From: an uncultured Atopobiaceae bacterium
Lineage (GTDB): Bacteria; Actinomycetota; Coriobacteriia; Coriobacteriales; Atopobiaceae
Reading direction: 5' to 3'
Assembly: GCA_944320975.1 (NCBI GenBank)
Contig: CALUJM010000020.1
Coordinates: forward strand, 1 to 39,781
Length of the DNA stretch: 39,781 bases
Below the pieces are notes generated by a model, which saw nothing but the letters and a program-made list of their open reading frames with translations, was not told where the DNA came from and searched no databases. The stretch's first letter is position 1. The number at the start of each line of letters is the position of its first letter. Shown piece after piece: positions 1-7,447 of the stretch. The translations under genes and the position numbers were made by a program.

Positions 1-1022
1 GGCGCTACGACGCGCGGATGGTGGTGCCGCTCACGTGGGACGAGGAGGGCGTGACGGAGTGCGCGTTCGTGACGCGGGCGTTCTGGCGCGGGCACGCGGT
101 CGACCAGGTGCAGCTGCATCTGAGGGGCGCGGGCGGCGCGTTCTTCTCGCCAAGCGAATCTCTCGGAGAGGGCGCGAGCGCGAGTTCTTCTCGCCTGACT
201 GACGATGCAGGCGAGGGCACGTACCGGATCGTGACGGCCTGCTTCGACCGGGACGGGAACCGCGTCGAACCGGAGGGCGTGTGCCCGGTGTACGACACGG
301 GGTCTGCGTGGCCGACCTTCTCGATCGTGAAGCCCGCCATCGACAACACGCGCGTGGACATGTCGCCCTACGGGCAGAGCGTGTTCGCGGACGCGGTGGA
401 CGCGATCCAGGCGGTCGACCTCTGCTACGACGCGATGATGAGCGAGATCGACAACGGGAAGATGCGCGTGTTCCTCTCGGACGTGATGTTCGACGTCGAG
501 CGCGACGGGAAGGGCGGGCGCGTCTCCATCCCCTTCGGGCGGCAGGACTGCACGGTGTTCAGGAAGGTCATGAGCACGGAGGACACGATCCACGAGTTCG
601 CGCCGACCCTGCGCACGGAGGCACAGGCGCGGGCGTTCCGCGTGGCGCTGCAGACGCTCGGCGGCCTCTGCGGCTTCGGCATCAACTACTTCGACCTCGA
701 GAACGTCGGCTACGTGAAGACGGCCACGGAGGTGTCTGCGGACAACAGCGCGCTGATGAGGAACATCCGCCGGCACGAGCGCGCGCTGGAGGGAGCGATC
801 GCGGGCATCTGCCGGGCGCTCATGGCGGCCGAGCGCAGGCTCGGGGTGGAGCTGCCCGACGAGGGGCTCGTGCGCGTCACGTTCGACGACAGGGGTTCTT
901 CTCTGTTGGGTTGTCCGCGGCGGGCGGCTGAGGTGCGAGAACGCGACGTTCTTGGACCCGAAAGCGTCGCGAATCCGCACCTCGGCCGGGGCGGTGCGGG
1001 AACGCGACGGTCTGGGGCCTGA
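1..1022 (+). pseudogene. Phage portal protein fragment (SPP1 gp6/A118-like), both ends lost
   Basis: The reading frame is open to the left edge, so the true start lies outside the window; the ATG at 18 is internal. About 290 residues resemble the middle and C-terminal part of SPP1 gp6/A118-type portal proteins, the ring through which DNA enters the phage head. The stretch around 300-890 (WPTFSIVKPAIDNT, SPYGQSVFADAVDAI, DLCYDAMMSEI, GGLCGFGINYF) is the basis. Homology seems to stop at VRVTFDD (codon ending at 890), where family members usually continue with a further acidic tail. Beyond it the frame runs through repeat DNA to a stop at 1020-1022. No minor head protein, scaffold or capsid gene follows on this strand. 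It is probably non-functional. The family call rests on reading motifs, not on an alignment. Confidence 0.72.
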
Positions 1023-1102
1023 AAGCGTCGCGAACCCGCACCTCAGTGGAGGCGGTGCGGGAACGCGACGTTCTGGGGGTCGAAAGTGTCGCGAATCCGC
1101 AC
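933..1102. repeat. Array of three 61-bp hairpin repeats (REP/BIME-like, family A)
   Basis: Units start at 933, 994 and 1055. Each has a 15-base arm GTGCGGGAACGCGAC, an 18-base linker, the complementary-type arm GTCGCGAATCCGCAC and a 13-base linker, so 61 bases in total. The arms can pair into hairpins. The array lies between the end of the portal fragment and the end of the leftward sugar operon, a converging 3' region typical of REP-type elements. The same unit and period recur at 15787-16012. Confidence 0.9.
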
Positions 1103-1121
1103 ATCAACCGAAGCAGCGAGC

Positions 1122-1153
1122 GCCCTCCCTCGCGGGAGGGTGCGAGGGAGGGC
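1122..1153 (-). terminator. Hairpin at the end of the sugar operon
   Basis: A perfect 12-bp stem (GCCCTCCCTCGC at 1122-1133 with GCGAGGGAGGGC at 1142-1153) has an 8-base loop. It lies 28 bases past the permease stop. No U-run follows on the minus strand, so it may be a weak terminator or an mRNA 3'-end stabiliser. Confidence 0.55.
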
Positions 1154-1180
1154 GTCGGGGAAAGGATGGGCAAAGACGCG

Positions 1181-2221
1181 TCAGCGCTTGCGGCGGGATG
1201 CGAAGAATTCCTTGAGCTGGGGGCCTGCCACCTGGATCATGATCACGACGATGAGGATGACGCCCTTGATGGTGTCCTGGATGAGAGAGTCCATCTTGAG
1301 GGCGATGATGATCTTGTCGATGACGTCGTAGGACAGGGCGCCGAAGAGCACGCCCACCATGCGGCCGCGGCCGCCGCTCATGGAGATGCCGCCGAGCACC
1401 ACCGACGCGATGGCGTACATCTCGTAGCTGTTGCCGGTGGTGGCGGGGTCGGCCGATGCGTTCATCGCGACCCAGAGGAACGCCGCCAGGCCCGTGAGCG
1501 CGCCGGCGATGGTGAAGACCAGGGTCTTCATGAGGGGCACGGAGATACCGGCGAGGTGCGCGGCCTTGGCGTTGGAGCCCACGGCGTAGATCTTCTTGCC
1601 GAACTTGGTCGAGGTGCAGATGAAGACGAACGCCACGACCATGAGCACCATGACGATGCCGACGATGGGCACGCCCGCCACGCGCGCGTTGCCGAAGGTG
1701 TAGAGCGCGTCGTAGGAGCCGAGCTCGTTGGACATGCGGTACACGGAGCTGCCGTTGCCGATGAGCTCGCCGGGGAGGTGCTGGCAGGCGTACTGGGCAA
1801 CGGAGCGGTAGATGAGCATCGTCGCGAGCGTCACGATGAACGCGGGCATCTGCACCACGCCCACCAAAACGCCGTTGAGAAGGCCGCACGCCGCGCCGAA
1901 GAGCAGGGCGAAGAGCAGCGTGAGCGGTATCGAGTCGGTCATGTTGAACACCACGACCGAGAAGCCCGCCACCAGGGCGAGCATCGAGCCCACGGAGAGG
2001 TCAATCTCGCCGGTGAGGCAGACGATGCCCATGCCGATGGCGATGGTGCCGATGACCGCGCTGTGGCGCAGGACGTTCATGCCGGCGTTGAGCGTGAGGC
2101 CGCCGTTGGCGACGGCGTACACGATGAGGATGGCGAGAAACACCAGCACGAAGCTGTACTTCTTCACGAGGCCGAGCGCGCTGGCGAGGCCCGTCGTACT
2201 TGTCGCCTTCTTGTCGTTCAC
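1181..2221 (-). CDS. ABC sugar transporter permease, RbsC/BPD_transp_2 family
   Basis: The 346-residue polytopic membrane protein is the channel subunit of a CUT2-type sugar importer. The N-terminal helix region (KKYSFVLVFLAILIVYAVANGG), the family signature LTGEIDLSVGSMLALV and the C-terminal VVLGGISMSGGRGRMVGVLFGAL are those of the RbsC group. Length fits the family. Translation probably begins at the GTG at 2221, with a GAGG about 10 bases upstream. The ATPase gene ends 12 bases before, so the two are expressed together. It is the last gene of the operon. One permease gene is present, so a homodimer is likely. The substrate cannot be read from the sequence. Confidence 0.93.
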   Translation of the reverse strand: MNDKKATSTTGLASALGLVKKYSFVLVFLAILIVYAVANGGLTLNAGMNVLRHSAVIGTIAIGMGIVCLTGEIDLSVGSMLALVAGFSVVVFNMTDSIPLTLLFALLFGAACGLLNGVLVGVVQMPAFIVTLATMLIYRSVAQYACQHLPGELIGNGSSVYRMSNELGSYDALYTFGNARVAGVPIVGIVMVLMVVAFVFICTSTKFGKKIYAVGSNAKAAHLAGISVPLMKTLVFTIAGALTGLAAFLWVAMNASADPATTGNSYEMYAIASVVLGGISMSGGRGRMVGVLFGALSYDVIDKIIIALKMDSLIQDTIKGVILIVVIMIQVAGPQLKEFFASRRKR

Positions 2222-2233
2222 TGTTGATGCACC

Positions 2234-3757
2234 TCACTCATGGGTCTGGGCCGGGGTCTGGGCCGCGCGGTCGTCGGCTACGGAATTGGTCGAGTAGAGC
2301 ATGACGGTCTGCTCGTCTATCTCGTCGTGCTCCAAGCGCTTGACGATGCGGCCCTCGTAGAGCACGTAGCAGACATCGGCCACCTCGCGCAGCTCCGGGA
2401 TCTCGAGCGTGTTGATGATCACGGTCTTGCCCTGGCGCGCGAGGTCGAGGATCAGGTGGTAGATCTCGGCCTTGGCACCGACGTCGATGCCCTGCGTGGG
2501 GTTGTCGAAGAGCAGCAGCTCCGCCTCGGTGGCGAGCCAGCGCGCCATGAAGACCTTCTGCTGGTTGCCGCCGGAGAGCGACAGCACGGAGTCGCCGCTG
2601 GAGTTTGCCTTGATGCTGAGGAGCTTGCGGTAGCGCTCGAAGCGCTCCTGCTCGGCACCCCTGTTGATGACGAAGCGGCGCGCCGAGAGCACGTGCTCGG
2701 AGAGGTACATGTTCTCCAGCAGCGACATGTCCGGCACGACGGAGTTCTCCTTGCGGTCCGAGGGCAGCATCGCGATGCCGGCCTTCATGGCCTCGTGGAT
2801 CGAGCCGCCGGCGAGCCTCCTTCCAAAGGCCGTCGCCGTGCCGCCCGTGGGGTGCGTGAGCCCGAAGAGGCACTGCATGAGCTCCGTGGTGCCGCAGCCC
2901 ATGAGGCCCGTGAGGCCGATCACCTGGCCGCGGCGGACCTCCATCGAGATGTCGGAGAAGCCCGGGCCGCAAAGATGGTCGAGCGTGAGCACGCACTCCC
3001 CCGTCTCGCGGGGCTCCCAGGCGCCGCGCTCGGAGATCGTGGCGCCCACCATCATGCCCGTGACCTCGCGGGGCGTTGTGTCGGCGATGCGGCCCTGCGC
3101 CACGAACGTGCCGTTGCGCAGCACCGTGTAGGTGTCGCAGAGCTCGAAGACCTCGGGCATCTTGTGTGAGATGAAGATGAACGAGGTGCCCTGGTCGCGC
3201 AGGGACCGCACGATCTTGAAGAGGTGCTCGACCTCGGCGGTGTTGAGCGCCGTGGTGGGCTCGTCCAGGATGAGCAGCTTCGCGTCGAAGAAGAGCGCGC
3301 GGCTGATCTCCAGCAGCTGCTTCTGGCTCTGCTTGAGGTCGGCGACGAGCGCGGTGGGGTCGATGTCCACGCCCAGGCGCTCGAAGAGCTCGCGCGCCTT
3401 GGCGATCATGGACCGCTTGTTGAGCGAGAAGAGCGGGCCGGTCTCCTCCTGGCCGAGGAAGATGTTCTCGTAGGCGAGAAGGTCGTTGAAGAGGTTGAGC
3501 TCCTGGTGGACGAAGGCGATGCCCGCCTTCTCGACCGCCTTGATCGAGGCTCCGGTGAGGTCGGCGCCGTCGAAGGCGACGGTGCCGGCGTCGGCCGTGT
3601 ACGAGCCGGTCAGGATGTTCATGAGGGTGGACTTGCCCGCGCCGTTCTCGCCGAGAAGGGCGTGGACCTCCCCGCGCGCGACGTGGAGGTCCACGCCCCG
3701 CAGGACGGGGACGCCGCTGAACGCCTTGTGGATGCCGCTCATGGTGAGAAGGTCCAT
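2234..3757 (-). CDS. Sugar ABC transporter ATPase with two ABC domains (RbsA/MglA type)
   Basis: The 507-residue cytoplasmic ATPase has two fused ABC modules, the form used by CUT2 importers. The first module has Walker A GENGAGKST near residue 40, a signature region KQSQKQLLEISRAL and Walker B LLILDEPTTAL. The second has a weak Walker A (GLMGCGTTEL), a good signature LSGGNQQKV and a Walker B of LLFDNPTQGID, where Asn replaces the catalytic Glu. In this family the second site is usually impaired, so this fits. The ATG at 3757 follows GGAAGGAG. The gene sits between the binding protein and the permease, so it powers uptake of the sugar the lipoprotein binds. Confidence 0.95.
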   Translation of the reverse strand: MDLLTMSGIHKAFSGVPVLRGVDLHVARGEVHALLGENGAGKSTLMNILTGSYTADAGTVAFDGADLTGASIKAVEKAGIAFVHQELNLFNDLLAYENIFLGQEETGPLFSLNKRSMIAKARELFERLGVDIDPTALVADLKQSQKQLLEISRALFFDAKLLILDEPTTALNTAEVEHLFKIVRSLRDQGTSFIFISHKMPEVFELCDTYTVLRNGTFVAQGRIADTTPREVTGMMVGATISERGAWEPRETGECVLTLDHLCGPGFSDISMEVRRGQVIGLTGLMGCGTTELMQCLFGLTHPTGGTATAFGRRLAGGSIHEAMKAGIAMLPSDRKENSVVPDMSLLENMYLSEHVLSARRFVINRGAEQERFERYRKLLSIKANSSGDSVLSLSGGNQQKVFMARWLATEAELLLFDNPTQGIDVGAKAEIYHLILDLARQGKTVIINTLEIPELREVADVCYVLYEGRIVKRLEHDEIDEQTVMLYSTNSVADDRAAQTPAQTHE

Positions 3758-3869
3758 AGCGCTCCTTCCGTGCCGGTGGTCATGCTCCCGCGCGACGCGA
3801 AAGCGTGCAAAAGTGCCTGTCCCCTTTGCACGTCGAGACGCAGCACGGGTCTGGCAGGCGCATAGCGGG

Positions 3870-3901
3870 GCGCCCGCCCGCGTGCTGCTGCGGGCGGGCG
3901 C
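3870..3901 (-). terminator. Intercistronic hairpin after the binding-protein gene
   Basis: A perfect 12-bp stem, GCGCCCGCCCGC at 3870-3881 with GCGGGCGGGCGC at 3890-3901, has an 8-base loop. It begins 19 bases past the lipoprotein stop and precedes the ATPase gene. Such hairpins commonly make binding-protein mRNA more abundant than the downstream transporter mRNA, by partial termination or by protecting a 3' end. No U-run is seen. Confidence 0.6.
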
Positions 3902-3920
3902 AGGAAGAGCCGCTAAGCGA

Positions 3921-5033
3921 TCACTCGAAGCCGACGTAGTCGTCGACGTTCTCGGACGTGACGTTCTCGCACGCGATGACGTGGTCCTGCGGGACGTCCT
4001 TGCCGTCGAGGTGGTCGACCATGTCCTGGATGGCGGTCTGGATCATGGACGGCGAGTAGGTGGTGGACATGACGCCGCCGAGCTGGGTGGCGATGTCCTC
4101 GTAGCTGTTACCGCGCAGGACCTCGTAGTACTCGTTCAGGCCGCCGCATCCGGTGATGAAGGGCTTGGTGGCGTAGAAGGCCTCCTTGGCGGAGTCGGAG
4201 ATGCCGCCGCCGTTGAGGGCCTCGAGGATGCCCATGGCGAGCTCGTCGTCCTCGGCGTACCACCACTTGATCTGCGCGTTGGCCTCGTCGCCCAGGAGCG
4301 CCTCGAAGGCGGCCTTGGTGTCGGAGCGGCTCCAGTTCATGGCGCCGGACTTGGTGATGGCGGAGTCGATCTGGTCCTGGGTCCACTTGGACTCCTCCGG
4401 GACCTTCTCGCCATCGAACTCGAGGTTGCCGAGCAGGTACTCGGTGAAGCCGTTGTCGCGCAGGGTGGTCACGGACGAGGTGTCGCCCTGGTAGATGTAG
4501 ACCTGGTCGCCCGGCTTCATGCCGTTGGCCACGAAGTAGGCGGCGGAGCCGGCGCCGATGCCCTCGTTGTCGCCCTTGACGTTAGCGACGGCGGAGTCCT
4601 GGACGGCCTCGATGATGCGGTCGAACGCGACGTAGGGCACGCCGGCGTCGACGATCTGCTGGATGGCGGACTGGACGGTGTCGTCCAGCGGCTGGATGAC
4701 GATGCCCGCGACGTCGTCGAGGTTGCCGGCGAGGATGTCCTCGACCTGGGCGATCTGGTCGGAGGCGGCGCCGGCGGTCTGGAGCTCGGCGGTGTAGGTG
4801 CCGGACTCGTTGACCTCGTCGACCTTCTCCTGGGCGAAGACGCCGACCTGGCCGGTCCAGCCGTGGTCGGGAGAGGCGGTCAGCACGTAGATGTGCTTGC
4901 CGCCGGCCTGGGCGGCGTCGTCGGCGCCCTCGGGCGCGGGCTCCTGGGAGCCGTTGTCGCAGCCGGCGAGAAGGACGCTGAGCAGCGTGGCGCTCGACGC
5001 GGCCATGAAGGAGCGACGTGAGATGTTGGACAT
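3921..5033 (-). CDS. Sugar-binding lipoprotein of the ABC importer (Peripla_BP_4/RbsB type)
   Basis: The 370-residue extracellular solute-binding protein starts at the ATG at 5033. The N-terminus carries a twin-arginine motif (SRRSF), a hydrophobic stretch and the lipobox LLAGC with the acceptor Cys at residue 25, so Tat export followed by lipid anchoring is likely. The mature part has the type I periplasmic fold features GIVIQPLDDTVQSAIQQIVDAG and VPYVAFDR typical of RbsB-like proteins. Longer readings upstream in the same frame are an artefact of GC-rich DNA. Hairpins flank the gene on both sides (5101-5134 and 3870-3901), fitting separate high-level expression. The ligand is not identifiable; the neighbouring dehydrogenase and isomerase suggest a polyol, inositol or rare sugar. 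Confidence 0.92.
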   Translation of the reverse strand: MSNISRRSFMAASSATLLSVLLAGCDNGSQEPAPEGADDAAQAGGKHIYVLTASPDHGWTGQVGVFAQEKVDEVNESGTYTAELQTAGAASDQIAQVEDILAGNLDDVAGIVIQPLDDTVQSAIQQIVDAGVPYVAFDRIIEAVQDSAVANVKGDNEGIGAGSAAYFVANGMKPGDQVYIYQGDTSSVTTLRDNGFTEYLLGNLEFDGEKVPEESKWTQDQIDSAITKSGAMNWSRSDTKAAFEALLGDEANAQIKWWYAEDDELAMGILEALNGGGISDSAKEAFYATKPFITGCGGLNEYYEVLRGNSYEDIATQLGGVMSTTYSPSMIQTAIQDMVDHLDGKDVPQDHVIACENVTSENVDDYVGFE

Positions 5034-5100
5034 GGTTTTCCTTCCTTCCGTTTCCGATAGGGCTCTATCGGGCCCGCCCGCCCTCCTGCGGGCAGGGCCC

Positions 5101-5134
5101 TGCCCCCGCGCCGCAGGGGTTGGCGCGGGGGTCA
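5101..5134 (-). terminator. Intercistronic hairpin between the isomerase-like and binding-protein genes
   Basis: CCCCCGCGCC near 5103-5112 pairs with GGCGCGGGGG near 5122-5131 around a 9-base loop, immediately after the stop codon at 5140. A second GC-rich inverted repeat lies at about 5071-5098. They probably set 3' ends or cause partial termination before the binding-protein gene. Confidence 0.5.
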
Positions 5135-5139
5135 GGCTG

Positions 5140-6060
5140 CTAGATGACGAACTGCTCCAAGTAGCGCTTGGAGAGCTCGATGCTCTTGACGAGGCGCTCG
5201 CGGCTGCCCTCGAAGGCGGCGTCCTCGACCTCGATGCAGGCGTCGCCCTCGTAGCCGACCATCGTGAGCTGGGAGACGAAGTCCGCCCAGTCGACGTCGC
5301 CCAGGCCCGGGATCTTGGGCTCCATGATGTCGAGCGGGTAGGCCATGGTGCCGCGGCGGGCGAGCTCCTCGGGCTTGAGCTTGATGTCCTTGAAGTGGAC
5401 GTGGAAGATCTTGTCGGCAAAGTCGCGGATGGCGGCGGCGCAGTCGATCATCTGCCACACGAAGTGGCTCGGGTCGAGCGCGAGGCCGAGGTTCTTGCTC
5501 GGCAGGACGTCGAAGACGCGCTCCCAGTTGGCGGGCGAGGTCATGATGTTCTGGCCGCCGGGCCAGTTGGTGGCGTCGAAGTACATCGGGCAGTTCTCGA
5601 TGCACACGAGCACGTTCTTCTCCTCCGCGCGCTCGAGGATGGGGTCCCAGACCGCCGGCAGCAGCTCGAGGTTCTCCTCGAGGCTCTTGTCGGTGACGCG
5701 GCCGATGAAGGTGGTCGCCTTGGGCACGCCGAGCTTGGACGCTGCGTCGATGCACGCGAGCAGGTGGTCGTTGAAGGCGCGACGGCGCTCGGGATCGGGG
5801 TCGAGGTTGTTGGGGTAGTACGCGAGCGCGCAGATGCGCACGTTCTTCTCGGCCGCGTAGTCGAGGACGTGGGCGGCGTAGGCGTCGTCGGCGAGCACGC
5901 GCTCGACGTCGATGTGGGTCACGCCTCCGTACTTGCGCTCCGCCTTGCCCTGGGGCCAGCACGCCACCTCGACGCACTCGATGCCCAGGCGGGAGACCTC
6001 GTCGATCATCTCCTCGTAGGTCCAGCCGTCGAGAAGCGAGGTGATGAATCCCATCTTCAT
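5140..6060 (-). CDS. Sugar phosphate isomerase/epimerase-like TIM-barrel protein
   Basis: The 306-residue protein is of the xylose-isomerase-like TIM-barrel superfamily (AP_endonuc_2), whose members isomerise or epimerise sugars and inosose derivatives at a divalent metal. Recognisable stretches are GIECVEVACWPQ, VCIENCPM (likely metal-binding Glu), LGLALDPSHFVWQ (Asp-Pro-Ser-His) and IFHVHFKDIKL with His and Asp, then CIEVEDAAFEG near the end. The start at 6060 follows AAAGGAG 8 bases upstream and gives MKMGFITSLLD. The oxidoreductase gene ends 32 bases before it. The pair with a Gfo/Idh/MocA enzyme is common in inositol and uncommon-sugar catabolism, but the actual reaction is not determined. 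Confidence 0.88.
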   Translation of the reverse strand: MKMGFITSLLDGWTYEEMIDEVSRLGIECVEVACWPQGKAERKYGGVTHIDVERVLADDAYAAHVLDYAAEKNVRICALAYYPNNLDPDPERRRAFNDHLLACIDAASKLGVPKATTFIGRVTDKSLEENLELLPAVWDPILERAEEKNVLVCIENCPMYFDATNWPGGQNIMTSPANWERVFDVLPSKNLGLALDPSHFVWQMIDCAAAIRDFADKIFHVHFKDIKLKPEELARRGTMAYPLDIMEPKIPGLGDVDWADFVSQLTMVGYEGDACIEVEDAAFEGSRERLVKSIELSKRYLEQFVI

Positions 6061-6092
6061 GTCGTGAGCTCCTTTCCGAGAGGGCAGCGGGG

Positions 6093-7133
6093 CTAGCCCC
6101 GCGCTACCTCGACCGTCCTGCCCGTCCTGCTCGACTCGACGCAGGCGAAGACCGCGCGCATGGCGGCGAGCACGCTCTCGCCGGAGACCGGGGGCTCGGC
6201 GCCGCGCTCGATGCAGTCGACGAAGGCGTCGATCACGCCGGATGCCGTCTGGTTGTCGTTGGTCTGGATGGCCTCGACGTCGTAGTACTCGGTCTCGCCG
6301 CCGCGCAGGTCGAGCTCGATGGAGTGGGCGGGGTCGTCGTAGATGCGCATGACGCCCTCGGTGCCGTAGATGACGGTGGAGTTGTCCTCGGGGCCGTAGT
6401 AGGTCCAGCTGGCCGTCATGGTGCCCAGGGCGCCGCCGTTCATCTGGTAGATGGCGAGGGCGTTGTCGTCCACGCCCACGAGGTTGCCGGCTGCGTCGCG
6501 CTTGTCGAGCGTGGCGACCTTGGCCGTGGCGGCGACCACGCGCTGGCCGATGAGCCACTGGATGAGGTCGGTCTTGTGGACGCCGAGGTCGGCCATCGCG
6601 CCCATGGCGGCGCGCTTGGGGTCGAAGAACCAGCTGGCGGTGCCGGGGTCGATGCTCCAGGTCTCGGGGCCGCCGTGGCCGAAGGTGGTGCGGAAGGTGA
6701 GGACGCGGCCGATCCTGCCGGCGTCGATCAGCTCCTTGGCGCGCACGTGGGCGCGGGCGAAGCGCTGGTTCTGGTCGATCATGAGGGCGCGGCCGGCCTC
6801 GCGCGCGGCCGCGACCATGGCCTCACAGTCCTCGATGGTCGTAGCCATGGGCTTCTCGCACAGCACGTGCTTGCCGGCCTTGAGCGCGGCGATCGTGCTC
6901 TCGGCGTGCGTGGCGTTGGAGGTGCAGACACTCACGGCGTCGATCTTGGGGTCGGCGAGAAGATCCTCGAGGGTGTCGTAGGCACGGCAGCCGTGCTCGG
7001 CCGCAAGGGCGCGGGCGCGCTCGACGTTCACGTCAAAGAGGCCGACGAGCTGGGCGTTGGGGTTTGCCTCGCACTCGGGGATGTGGCGGACCTGAGAGAT
7101 CTTTCCGCAGCCGATGACGCCGATCCTGACCAT
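6093..7133 (-). CDS. Gfo/Idh/MocA family NAD(P)-dependent oxidoreductase
   Basis: The 346-residue cytoplasmic dehydrogenase of sugars or inositols opens with a Rossmann fold (VRIGVIGCGKISQVRHIPE). The family motif EKPMATT (residues around 95-101, with the catalytic-type Lys) follows CTSNATHAESTIAALKAGKHVLC. The C-terminal substrate domain includes GAMADLGVHKTDLIQWLIG, with the usual Asp and His. I chose the ATG at 7133, preceded by GAGGAGG at 5-6 bases; a longer reading from 7193 would add 20 unlikely residues and cover the operator. It is the first gene of the leftward operon, 45 bases downstream of an inverted repeat that the facing LacI-type protein probably binds. Confidence 0.93.
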   Translation of the reverse strand: MVRIGVIGCGKISQVRHIPECEANPNAQLVGLFDVNVERARALAAEHGCRAYDTLEDLLADPKIDAVSVCTSNATHAESTIAALKAGKHVLCEKPMATTIEDCEAMVAAAREAGRALMIDQNQRFARAHVRAKELIDAGRIGRVLTFRTTFGHGGPETWSIDPGTASWFFDPKRAAMGAMADLGVHKTDLIQWLIGQRVVAATAKVATLDKRDAAGNLVGVDDNALAIYQMNGGALGTMTASWTYYGPEDNSTVIYGTEGVMRIYDDPAHSIELDLRGGETEYYDVEAIQTNDNQTASGVIDAFVDCIERGAEPPVSGESVLAAMRAVFACVESSRTGRTVEVARG

Positions 7134-7177
7134 TGCGACCTCCTCGTCTGGGGCGCCGAGCGCCCCGTCCCACTGGC

Positions 7178-7192
7178 TGAAACGAGTTTTCA
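7178..7192. promoter_or_regulatory. Putative LacI-family operator O1
   Basis: TGAAA-CGAGT-TTTCA is a 15-bp inverted repeat with 5-bp arms, 45 bases upstream of the dehydrogenase start. The same arms and spacing recur at 7337-7351, and a LacI regulator gene is adjacent. It is probably the repressor site controlling the sugar operon. Confidence 0.65.
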
Positions 7193-7336
7193 TTCGTAAT
7201 GCCGCATATCTTTCAGCACCGATGCTATGAGGTTTTCATTCTTCGCGTCGCGGATATTCCCCGAACGTTAGGTTTTTACCGGTGAAATTGCATTTGCTAC
7301 CGCTTGCCGACGTATGCTCGCGCTCACCCGCTGTTA

Positions 7337-7351
7337 TGAAAGATTCTTTCA
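7337..7351. promoter_or_regulatory. Putative LacI-family operator O2
   Basis: TGAAA-GATTC-TTTCA sits inside a 17-bp near-perfect palindrome (ATGAAAGATTCTTTCAT, 7336-7352). It lies 43 bases before a TATACT box of the regulator gene and 145 bases from O1. It could allow autoregulation or looping between two sites. A partial copy, TGAAATTGCATTT, is near 7282. Confidence 0.65.
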
Positions 7352-7393
7352 TTGAGGCTGTTTTAGGAACGCTTCGGCACGGCCCGTTCATAA

Positions 7394-7399
7394 TATACT
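7394..7399 (+). promoter_or_regulatory. Probable -10 box of the LacI-type regulator gene
   Basis: TATACT occurs in an AT-rich patch (CATAATATACTGATG) 48 bases before the regulator ATG. No clear -35 hexamer is visible at 17 bases. Confidence 0.45.
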
Positions 7400-7447
7400 G
7401 ATGAGAAGGACCGGCGGGAGCGCCCGCGAGCACGTGGAAGGGGCCCC

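Noticed and set aside
1046..2227. Long rightward frame opposite the permease gene
   Set aside because: It is His/Asp/Glu-rich antisense of a clear RbsC-type gene; such frames are common in GC-rich DNA. The same applies to the antisense frames over gltX, the YhgE genes and the tail genes.
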